In this document: piece by piece, positions 22,996 through 33,196 of the stretch
Layout: each line of letters begins with the position of its first letter
Numbering within the stretch: the first letter of the stretch is position 1
Assembly: GCA_051294375.1 (NCBI GenBank)
Contig: CM119271.1
Span: 14,266,770 to 14,330,769 of the forward strand
From: Paraspadella gotoi
Taxonomy: Eukaryota; Chaetognatha
Length of the DNA: 64,000 bases
Direction: 5' to 3'
Notes under the pieces: model-generated
The model's database searches: none
What the model was told of the DNA's origin: nothing
What the model saw: only the letters and a program-made list of their open reading frames with translations
Position numbers and translations under genes: made by a program

Positions 22996-24860
22996 TCAAA
23001 AAGTTCCCCTTTCGTCGAGAAACAAATCTAGGATTTTTCTGGCCGTCTTGTAGAGGCCGACCTCTTGTAGATTAGCGATCATGGCCACCGCCACGCTTTG
23101 GTTCGGATCATCATCCTCTTCACCGCCGCAACTTTCCCCCGCCACCGCCATCACTAAGACGCTGCTGCCGCCGACGGCGCCGCCCGTGTGACCGACGTAC
23201 ATCGGAGTCTTTCCTCCTCCTCCGCTCGCGGTCCCTGTTCCTCCCACGGCGGGACCACCGGGCACGACGGTCCACCCGAGGCCGTAGCCGGCGCCCGGCA
23301 CATCCTTGGCCCATTCGGTGCGAGTGTTGGGAACTGGGGACCAGAGGAGGCGGAGAGTAGAGGGGGAGACGAAGCCATATGAACCATCGGTTCCTTCTCT
23401 TCGTCGGAATGCGTAGACGTGGGTTTGCGCGAATTTTAACTGACGGAAAACAAAGAGTTCATTTTGATTCATTTTGCGGTTCCATCTCATAGTTATCTTT
23501 TACTTTAAAACATCGAATCTCTTAAAATCAAAATGACCCACCAGATCCCCCACGGTCGATACGAGGCCACCACCCGCCCACTTGTACGAGTTATCGACGT
23601 ATGGCGCGTTCCGCAACACGTGGCGCTTGTCACGCCGATAATGTCGCGCCCGATAGGGCAGGAGCGGCGCGTGCTCCTCTAAGTGCGTCTCGTCCATGCC
23701 GAGTCGCGCCAGGTGGAGCGAGAGAAGCTTGGAAAAGGGCACGAATGGAGACTGGCCCGATGATTGCGAAGACGACCGAGATGGCACGCATTCCTCTCCG
23801 GTATCCTCGTCCCGCACCCTTTTCCCCTTTTCCACCCCGTTGGCCGCCGCCTCCACCACCGCGCTGAGCAAAGTGTAGCCGTGCGTCGAGTAAAGGAACT
23901 TGGTTCCCGGTTCCGAAGTCAGAGGATCGTCCTTAAAGAGGACGAGAGAGTCGGTGACCGAATCGAAGTGATCCTTGATGTAGTATTCCTTCGCGTCGAA
24001 CTCCGACTTTTTCTTATTTTTGTCATCCACGTCCGATTCTTTCTTTCCTTCCTTTTTTCCCTCCCGTTTTCCTTCCTTTTCTTTTTTTCCTTTTTCTTGC
24101 GTCTTTTTTTTCTCTTCCTCCTTATAATGCCTGATCCCGCTCAAATGCGAGGCCAGCATCCTCGGCGTGATCGACACGCAGCGGCCCTCCCAACTCTTCG
24201 TCGGAAAGTCAAGAAAAAAGTCGGCGATGTCGGCGTCGAGATCGAGGCGACCGTCGTCAACGAGCGTCGCTAGGAGCGAGACTGTGATTGGTTTGCTGAT
24301 GGAGGCGATGCGCATCACTGGTAGAAAACGAAACAAGAGTCAAAACGGGCAGATACCAAAAAAAAATAAGAGTTGCAATCACCCGTTTCGGGTCCACAAG
24401 CGACTCGATTTTCGACGTCGGCTAATCCAAATCCTTCGCGCCAAACGACGGCGCCGTCAACGCTGACGCCAATCACGACGCCGGGAGCGCCGCTCTCAAT
24501 CTGACCCGAGAAACAAAAAGAGAAAATGAACAACTTCCATTTTGACCCCTCTTCCCATTCCTTTTATCTACTGCCCCAAATACCTGCCTGAGCGAGTTCC
24601 ACGATCTTTCTCGCCTCCGCAATCGCCGAATCGAATCTCCTATTCTTCCTCTTCTCATCCTCACACAACGTCTGCTCTTCCGCCGCGTTCGCCCGCGGCA
24701 TCCAGCGGCGAATTAACGACGAAGGCCGATCCTTCGTCGCGGATTCGTCTCTGGCGCGAAAAGAAATGACGCCGCCGACGACGACGGCGGCGGCGCCGAT
24801 GACGGCGCCGACAGTCGACGACCGAAAACGAGAGCGACGGAAAAAGGGGCGAAGGGCCAT
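22996..24860 (-). CDS. LACTB: Serine beta-lactamase-like mitochondrial protein LACTB
   Basis: Four exons (24860-24588, 24500-24383, 24317-23542, 23439-22996) give about 536 residues. The catalytic S-x-x-K motif is in RIASISKPITVSLLA. The family also shows LASHLSGIRHYK, FLYSTHGYTLLSAVVE, and the C-terminal HTG-type motif in YVGHTGGAVGGSSV. A very basic and acidic KEEEKKKTQEKGKK-type insert between the two halves is typical of animal LACTB. The N-terminus has an Arg-rich presequence and a hydrophobic stretch (AVIGAAAVVVGGVI), consistent with import to the mitochondrial intermembrane space, where vertebrate LACTB forms filaments and acts as a peptidase. To stay in frame, the first intron must use a GC donor (CAG|GCAGGT); the GT four bases downstream breaks the frame. 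It is an animal gene, not an antibiotic-resistance gene. Confidence 0.93.
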
Positions 24861-25242
24861 CTCGATCGGAGAATCAAAACGAGTTTTTATAAAATCGGCA
24901 GCTAAAGTTTGTTCGTCCCCGCCCGAATAACATTATCGAGGGAGCCTGAGGTAACGGAACGGGAATCGTGCTCATAAATTTAATGGAAAAGAGACCTCTT
25001 TGGTTAAATTACATTGCGTAAGTACTGTAAACAACGAAATCACCTGATACGAAATAATTTACATCAATTTTGAAAAAATCAATCGTGAAAATAACTAAAC
25101 TAAGGAGGAAAAACTAGAAAATAATGACCAGAGGAATTTACAAAAAATCACGAATGACGACCATGCGTATCAAGAGTCACCTCTCATCAACTGTACGCAA
25201 AAATTGTCTCACAACAGTCAACAGGGAGGACTTGCCCCGTCA
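24861..25242. other. Short spacer between hnRNP L and LACTB
   Basis: This is 382 bases without a gene. It should contain the LACTB promoter and the hnRNP L 3' UTR. Confidence 0.5.
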
Positions 25243-28236
25243 TCATCCAATGAAGGGGATGTTGCTGTAACAAAGCTTGAGAGTGAAAGTGGTTGGTCTT
25301 TTGCCGGGGAGGACCGAGGAGGCGGACTGCTCCAGCTTGATGTGGTTGCAGAGGCACATGGCGTCGTTGGCGTCGGACTGCTTCACCCATTGAAGGAGGC
25401 CGGACGAGTTTTTGCCGTTTCTTGAGGGCAAAACATTTTATTATTATTATATGTAAGTTAGTACTATTATTAATTATAAATAATAATATTATCAATACCT
25501 AGAACCCAAAACTTTGACCCTGTCGGGCAGAGTGGCGCCGTGTTCCTCCATCGCAGCCATCATCTGCGTCTCGTCGAAACCGGGCGGAGCGTTGTAATAA
25601 TGGACGATGGTGTGAGGCGGATAAGGCTTCGCCAATCCTACCTTCGGGTCCAGGAATCTTTTGTGGGGGTGAGGAAAGGTGTGGATATTAACGCCGCAAC
25701 TCGTTAGGTAGCGAAGCAACTTTCGTGGAGATTCGTCATTGGAATCTTATTCGTTTTGAATGTTACTTTGTTTAAATATAAAACATTAAATTAAGCGTTT
25801 ACTCATTCATTTATCATTCTAAGATCGTTCGCTTATTATTCAATGATTATGATTTATTGTTTACTGCTTTCTCCCGGGCGTTTAAACTTTAATTATTATA
25901 GGAGAGGTGTTGGGTTACAATTAAGTTATCAGTGGTTACTGATCAATGATCATCGTTGTGTTTCCCATCTGAACTATAACAGGGTGGATTCAAGGGTGCA
26001 TAGAATGTATTGTGAATAGAATTCACGGCTGCCCGTAATCAATCTGTCCTCAGGTTATAGGAAGAAATTCTGCCACGCCAAGACTCGGTGACACCCCTTT
26101 GGCCACTCCCCACGCTCATATCTACTATCTAGGAAAAAAGTATATGACATTTTTTATAAAGGATATCTACTCGAAAATTTATTTAATTTAAAAAAAATTA
26201 AAATGTTTTCAAATCTAAATTGAATTTTATTTCAGTAGCGTCCCTCCATTTGTTACAGGCAAAAAAATATTACTTCAAATGAAAAATAACGAAATTATTT
26301 GTTTTTATTTTAAATAGAGTTAATTATTTTTTTAATATTTTTTTAATTTGGCAATGCTAAAGGCCTTGCACCTTTTTCTGGTTCAAAAAAGTATTATTAT
26401 AGCTCTCAGAAAAGAGGGAAAGATGCGCAACATTAACATCGGGGCTGAAAAGAATTTCGTTAAAAATGTCAAAAAATATTGCCAAAAGATGCTAAATATT
26501 GAAAATGTTTTACCCATGTTTTGTATACTTTTTATTGAATAAATGAATTATGTTATATACTTTTTTCCTAGATAGTACCCGTTAGGGGGTTCGCAGGATT
26601 CGCCCCCTAATAGTGGTGCATCGTCCTTACATCCCTTAATTCGACAAATCTCCTACCGGTTGCACTTATTGCCTCTGAAGTCCTTGATGGCCGGCGAGCC
26701 GTCCTTGAGGAGCTGACCCTGACTAAGGTCGGTGACGAAGGGCTGCTTAGACCGAGTCAGTCGAAGCTGATTTCCGAACACGCACAAGTTGTTCAGATGA
26801 TCAATGGCTTCTTGGACGCCTAAGGATAATGATAATAATTAAATAAATTAAATTAACTACCGTCATCATTATTATAGTAATCATTCTTATTCTTTAAGAT
26901 ACTTTTATAATTTGAAAGCATAAGTCGGAAAAATACGGTAATACGCTAATGAAATTAGAGGACTATCTCATTCCACATTAAATCACAACTATATCCTACA
27001 ACAAAACAAACCCTAAATTAAATTTAAAATACAATTCTCCCCGACTAAACCGTGGAGACCTTGCTGATCGCCCATCTGGATCATGGCGGCGTCTTCCTTG
27101 CTACGGAAGAATTTGATCCTGACGACATTGCCGAAGAGACAGACGAGATTGAAGAGACGATCGCAGTTCATTTCTTCAGGATTGACGCCGTACAACTGCG
27201 GAAATCGATCAAAAACATCATTTCTCTCGATTTTAAATATGCAAATGAGATTAAAGATAAGAGTACGTTGCCAGTTTCGACATTTTAAAGTTATATTAAG
27301 CAAAAATAACTAGTAATATAAACTATTAGGGTTGTTTTCTTGTAATAATCGAACCATCATAACGCAGTTAGGCATCTCGCCGCTCGCAGCCTTGGCCATC
27401 ATGTCAGGGTGGGCATAATGGCCACCGCCGTAGCCCGGCGGCCCCGAAGGGTAAGCCCCTAAAACGCCGGCGCCGTAGCCGCTCGAAGATTCGCCGTAGC
27501 CATAGCCATAAAAATGCGCTCCCTGCCGGATAAAAAAAAAACAGTTGTCTTCCTCTAGAGGGCGAAATTGAAGCAAGGAAAACGTCAACGACGTCGTAAT
27601 CTCACCGAGCTTCCATTTTCTCCATTGCTACCATGAGACGGCGGCGGAGGCGGCGGCGGCGGATTTCCCCATCCGCCCATGAAATGAGATTTTCCACCGC
27701 TGGCATTTCTCGCGCGAGCTCCGTTAAAGCTCTCGCCGTAACCGCTGTAAAATCCGCCGCCCTCGCCGCCGTAACCGTTGTCGTCATCTTCCCCGATCGC
27801 TCCGCCGGGCCAAGCGTCGTAAGGGGGACCGCCACGCCCACCGGGCACGCCATCCCACAAAGAGGCCGAAGGATTGGGCAAAAGGACGCGAGGTTTGCTG
27901 GGGGTGGCGACGGGGGGTTCCGGGGAGTCCACGCTGAAGTCCCAACTGTCGGCGGAGTTTTGTTTTACCTAAAGTGGATCGTTTGCGCACTAATGAAGAT
28001 TTTTTATTGGAGACGATTGGAGGAGAATTATAGTGGCTATTTTGAGCTCTTTCTTAATTCCTATATTTCACTACAATCTTTACTTATCTATCCCTCTAAA
28101 ATCTCAATTTTCAACTTCTCAATTTCAATTTTCAACTTTTCAATTTCAAAAATTAATTTATTTCAATTTGTTATTAAACAGTTTCCATTATCTTTATCTA
28201 TGTTGTTCATTGCTCAAATGTAATTATTTATTTATT

Positions 28237-28296
<60 letters not shown>

Positions 28297-30209
28297 GAAG
28301 GCTCGTACTGTGAGCCGAAACATGTCTGCTCTTGTAAAAATAAAATTTGTTGCAAAAATAAAATCAAACTTTGTTAATCTCTCAAACAACGAAAAAAGAA
28401 AGGATAATTACCATGAAGTGGCTATTTTAAAAACGGCCACTCCAGTGCGGAAACCTAATTTACAATTTACATAAGCGAGCCGACTCACGGTTAGCTTATC
28501 GGGTTTGGCATAATCGACTCGTAATCCGCAACATCCGGTGTAAATGAAGGTCCCGTTGAGGTTTCTCTTCGCGTTGACGGCTTCATCCTGTTCGACAAAC
28601 TCCACCATCGCTTGGAGACCTGAAAATGGACAATCAGCGGTCGACAGTGAGCAATTAGAAGAGGCGACCCAACGATGGAGCGATTGGGGCGACAAATACA
28701 TTCAATGAATTCGTGCAGATGGAAGAATCGGATTGAAGAACCTGCTTTGCGGAAGATGACGATTCTGGCGACTTCGCCGTAAGGTTTGCATATCGTGTGG
28801 AGGACTTTTATAGTGATCGGATAACAGACATTCTGGAAAATGGTAATGGAAAGGATGAAAGGATTATAATTTCAAAACAAACAAAACAAAACAAACAAAC
28901 CAACGAGTAAAGCCAAAATAAAATCATGAATGATTAAATAGATTGATTTTGCTACCTGCGAAATTTTGCTAATTATCCAGCTAATTATCATTCATCATTC
29001 ATCAATCTAGTCTAATGGTAGAACTTTAAGGCCCAAAATCTATTGCGCTCTGTCTCTCACTCTCTCTCTCTCTCTCTCTCTCTCAAACCATACCTGTATG
29101 GAAAGGAGCAGGACCTTGTTTATTGGCTTGTCGCCGGACCCAGTTCCCCCAGGGACGATGATCTTCTTGCTCTTGGAAAAGGTGCAGAAGGAGGTGGAGC
29201 CGCAAACGCGGACGCCGGAATCGCGGGAAGCCGTCACCAAATCTGTGGCTGCTGAAATGGAATCAAACTCGACCAATGCCTTGACGGACGAAGAATCCCG
29301 GGTTCGTGGCCAGTTGATTGAGGTTTTTTTTTTTTTTGTTTTTTTTTGAGAAATGGTGAATGGGGAATGCAGGGAAGGGATGAGTGAGGAATGGGGAGAG
29401 AAAGAAAATTGATTGTTGACTGCTGATTGGAGGCAAGTGGATTAATTAGATTGAATATTGCGGGCAATTAATTCACTGTCATTTTTTTTAAGACATGCTC
29501 CAACCGAGTCGTCCCATACATGTCAGTTTGCAATTTTGTTGACTGACATCGTCATACTAAACAAATTCTGAGCGGACCCTTTGATTATAACATGATTTTA
29601 TCTGGTTTATTAAAAGATAATTTATTAATTATTATCAATAGCTCGCTTTAATTAATGTAAAAAGAAGGATATCGAATGCCTTCCGAGTTGATTTAAACAT
29701 GGTCCATGAAATGAACAACCGGGGCAACTTTCATTATGGCCTTTTCACCTGTCCAGTGGCCTTGATCATGAAGACGTTTACAATGTTTCCGAATCGGTTC
29801 AAATCGCTCCACAAATCCGCTTCGATCACGTTTTCGTTCAAAGATCGAATGTGCACAACGGGGGAAGGGTCCTGATCGACCGGCGGACCGGATGATCGAC
29901 GCTCGGTGTCTGGGAAGGGAAGAAGGGAAATGACGAAAACACGGATAATAAAAAACAGTGCAAGTTCGACATGAACCGCATCCGAGTACTCGCGGCGCAA
30001 CTAATTTAATAATATAATTTAGTCGATGAAAGAGTTAAATATGTACAAGACAGACTAATATTAATAAAAATAACGTTGGAATGGACTTCTTACTCGAACT
30101 TACTTTTCTCTTTCTCGGCCTCGAAATCGTATCCTTCGGGACGGAAGTTGGGATAGGAAACGTAAGCCATCCGCGCCTTCTTCTGTGTTGGACCTTCTCC
30201 GCTCTCCAT
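25243..30209 (-). CDS. HNRNPL: Heterogeneous nuclear ribonucleoprotein L (smooth-like splicing regulator)
   Basis: Eleven exons join in phase: 30209-30104, 29909-29749, 29279-29094, 28832-28742, 28619-28489, 27968-27606, 27522-27355, 27195-27051, 26819-26657, 25657-25499 and 25420-25243, giving about 616 residues. RRM1 starts at VVHIRSLNENVIEADLW and RRM2 at PITIKVLHTICKPYGEV. RRM3 contains CVMMLYGVNPEEMNCDRLFN, matching the hnRNP L pattern. RRM4 ends with KNSSGLLQWVKQSDANDAM and TFTLKLCYSN, as in vertebrate hnRNP L. A long Gly/Tyr/Pro-rich linker with a PPPPPPPP run separates RRM2 and RRM3. The family binds CA-rich RNA in the nucleus and controls exon inclusion. Several introns exceed 500 bases and carry (TC)n tracts and a ribozyme-like motif. 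Confidence 0.95.
28239..28293 (+). repeat. (TC)n microsatellite
   Basis: About 27 uninterrupted TC units lie in an hnRNP L intron. The tract abuts the hammerhead-like motif at its right end. Confidence 0.95.
28292..28360 (+). other. Hammerhead-ribozyme-like core with A-rich tail
   Basis: The plus strand reads ctgatga (28292-28298), a 5-bp stem ggctc/gagcc around a 7-base loop, then gaaac (28317-28321), atgtc and an A-rich tail (taaaaataaaa). CUGAUGA, stem II and GAAA in this order are the conserved hammerhead core, and acatgt could form the tiny palindromic helix III reported for retroelement hammerheads. Two features argue against an active ribozyme: one extra A lies before stem II, and the 5' side is a TC microsatellite that cannot form helix I. 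It is most likely the decayed 3' end of a retroelement. Confidence 0.4.
29061..29084 (+). repeat. (TC)n microsatellite
   Basis: Around twelve TC units lie just inside the hnRNP L intron that follows exon 3, ten bases from the donor site. Confidence 0.9.
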
Positions 30210-33196
30210 CGTCGTCGTCGTTCGACAATTAAGAATTCTCGTTCAAAAAAAAATAGAAAGACGAAGAAAAAGAAAAAGGATTTTCAAAAAGAATCCCACC
30301 GCTGCCACCACATTTAAGGTCCGGGATCACTCAATTCAAATTATAATTAGGCTAAAACCGAGCTCGGATTTCGAAAGGAGAGCTCCTGACGATTCCGAAA
30401 ATGTATTCACTTTACTATTTTTTCAAAGGCGTTATCGTTTTTTCGATTTTTTTTTACAATATAAAATAAAAGAAACTATTTGAAGAGTTGCAGCCCAAAC
30501 GGTAAGGCGGTTTCTCATGAAATTTTGCATGGATTACTTTTAGGTCACGAACTCCAATTCTATGAAAAGATACTTTCAAAATTTGCCTTCCTTCATAGAA
30601 AATTTGATTATTTTAGTCAATTTTTGGGATAAATTCTTGATATCTTTGAAACGAAAAACATTTTTCCAAAAACGCGCTCATAGAATCTCCCCCACCTTTC
30701 CTTTCTTGCCAAGATATATTCGTTTTTAACTTCACTTCATCAAGAAAGTTAAATTCTGTACTCATTACTTTTGCAAGATTCACTACAACATAAACAAGCA
30801 CGGGATGATGGAGTTTGTTCAACGCCGATGTTTTAAAAAAATGGCTTACTGTTTTTAATTTTTTTAAATTCAGATTTGATTTTTTTTTTCAGAGATTCCC
30901 TAGAAAATAGGGCAACTATTTTATGATATAAACATTTACATAAATAAAAAGTCAAATTGAAATAAATTCGATAAGTTTTTTAACTCATAAAACTCATAAA
31001 AGCATAAAAACCCATCTGAAAAATGTGTAGAGTAGTTTGTTTTAGACTTATTAGTGATACAACTCCAAGTATGGATTTGTACCAAAGGAAGAATTAAATA
31101 TAAGAAGTAGAAATATGAGCTTACTGTAAAGAATCAGTTTTAAGTTAAAAATTTGGTTGTAGAAATTTAGCTTACATTTAAACAAATATTTTTCTATTGA
31201 AAATCTAGTTTTACCGAAGAAAAAAATTTGTTTAAATTTTTATGAACATTTTAGATAGATTTTTAAAAGTTTTCGATTATTTTTTAATAGAAAACCTCTT
31301 ACAAGATGTGGGAAATTGATTAAGATACAGTAAATTAAGATTTCTACAATATTAGGTTGAGTGATCCCTGGCCTTAAGTAAGTAGACAGGGATTTGAACA
31401 TGAAACCAAAGTGGAATTTATTGATATAAAAACAGATATGAAGACGGTGTCAATTTTGGACAGAATACTCAGATACAAAATCTACATCTATTTATACAGA
31501 GCAAGTGGATCAGAGACGTGGGTAAATTTTACAGCCTCTTCGCTCATTGGCCGCTTCCATTTGAGTCTCGACCAATCAGAGAGCTTGATTCCATTCTGGT
31601 AATTTCTTCCCGCGCCTCCGATCCGGTTCCGTCTCTATATCAGAGAGCTCGATTCCATTTCGGTGATTTCTCCCCGAGCTTCTGATCCGGTTCCATCTCT
31701 GTATCTTCTGTGATGGTAAACTGGTAAAAAAAATCTTAAAAGCAATAGGATCGTCGCAATCGCATAAAAAAAATCTGGATTGATAACAAATTTTTATACT
31801 AAAAAAAAAAATCAAATTTGAGAAAAGAAAAAGAAGAAAAGAATAAATATAAAGACAGAATAGAAAGGAAAGAAAAATTCCATCCATTAAAAAAAAAAAA
31901 AAAATTGTCAAAGCAGTGATTTCTATCGAGGAATTCAGCAAAAAAACCACTTTGCAATATTGCTAGAATATTACTACAAAATTAATTAAATTTGAACCCG
32001 AAGACAAAGTGGGCGAGACTATGGATTAATTGAAATCATCTGCAGCATTTTTTAATCAAGATTCAATATCATTTTTGCTACTTTTAATAAAAAAAAATAT
32101 GTCCATTTTGACTTTTGTCTTGAGATTTGAATGACAAGATGGTTTGAGAAATATTTGTTATTTCGGTTTTCGGATCCTTTTTATCTTCCTTACCACTGAG
32201 TCAGTTCATATTCAATTGAAAATCTATTGTTTGCCTTTGAATTAATTTTACAATTGACTAGTCAAAAACTCACATTTTTAGTTTTTATTACAATTTGTTA
32301 AACAAAAATAGTTTGATTTACTTACAATTCTAGGCAAATATTCCTTATCAACTGAGCTTCCAACACCTAAAAAATTATGGCAAAATATTCAATACTTTGG
32401 CTGTAAAAAAATTTTTAAACCAACTTTTAAATTGTGAGGTTTTGTGAGGTGCATTTTTTTAAAACTAAAACTCGTTTTTTAACTAATTTTATAGTTTCAT
32501 CAGATGAGAAACACACTAATGTTCAAGTTTTAAAAAAAACCGCATTCTTTTAATGTCATGGGAATTGTCAGGACATTTTTTTCTCCCAATCGACACGTTT
32601 TTGCGGAAAAAATTTCCGCAAAAATCTGTTGATTTTTTAAATCTGCTAGGCAACCAAACTTCCGCTAAAATCTTGCACTACCCTATTTTTTTCTTACAAT
32701 ACATTTGAAAGATTTGAAAAATTAGTGAGGAGAAAAAGATAAGAGAAGCAGAGTATGGGTAAAAAAAAAGGGCAGGGAGGGAGAACAAGTGGAAAAAAAA
32801 TATTATATGAGGAGAAGAGGGAGAACGAGAATGATTAAGAGAAAAAAAAAAAGAAAGAAGGAAGAAAGAGAATCAGAGAGGGAGAGAAAAGCAGAGATAG
32901 AGCGGAAGGGAAATAAAGATAAAGGAAGAAAAGAATGGATGACACAGATAATTATGAGGAGAGAAAAGTAAGAGAAAGGGAGAAAGACAGAGAGAAAGAG
33001 AGAGGGACAGAGAGAAAGTTCAAAAGAGAAAAGTAAATAAGTTGGTCTTACGCCGACGCCGCCGACGACGACGACGACGCCACTTATGGGCAAAAGCGTT
33101 ACAATATCGTCGCAAACGCTTAGCGATTGCGACGATAAAAAAAAAACAACAATGGCACGAGATGAAACTAATGGGAAAACGAAACAAAACATTTGA
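30210..33196. other. Intergenic, diverged repeat and purine-rich tract, no gene
   Basis: About 3 kb of AT-rich sequence without credible exons. At about 31540-31705 there is a tandem pair of ~60-base units (gagctcgattccatttcggtgatttc type) related to the arms of the 900-1610 element, ending in a poly(A)-like stretch. From 32730 to 33030 the plus strand is almost pure purine (gagaaagagagagg). A short gacgac-rich patch and a palindrome follow at 33060-33137. Confidence 0.6.
33105..33137. repeat. 33-base near-perfect palindrome
   Basis: The sequence is symmetric around 33121: an 11-base outer stem tatcgtcgcaa/ttgcgacgata, one A-A mismatch, then cgct/agcg around a single T. It lies about 60 bases past the valyl-tRNA synthetase stop codon, so it is probably in that gene's 3' UTR and could fold as a long hairpin in RNA. 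Confidence 0.8.

Noticed and set aside
22996-24860. Beta-lactamase-like gene as a sign of bacterial transfer or antibiotic resistance
   Set aside because: It has introns, a mitochondrial presequence and the charged insert of animal LACTB, so it is a normal animal gene.
32789-33192. Frames on both strands in the purine-rich tract
   Set aside because: Lys/Arg/Glu on one strand and Phe/Leu/Ser on the other are the simple-sequence translation of a gaga tract. I considered them as the missing synthetase C-terminus and found no similarity.
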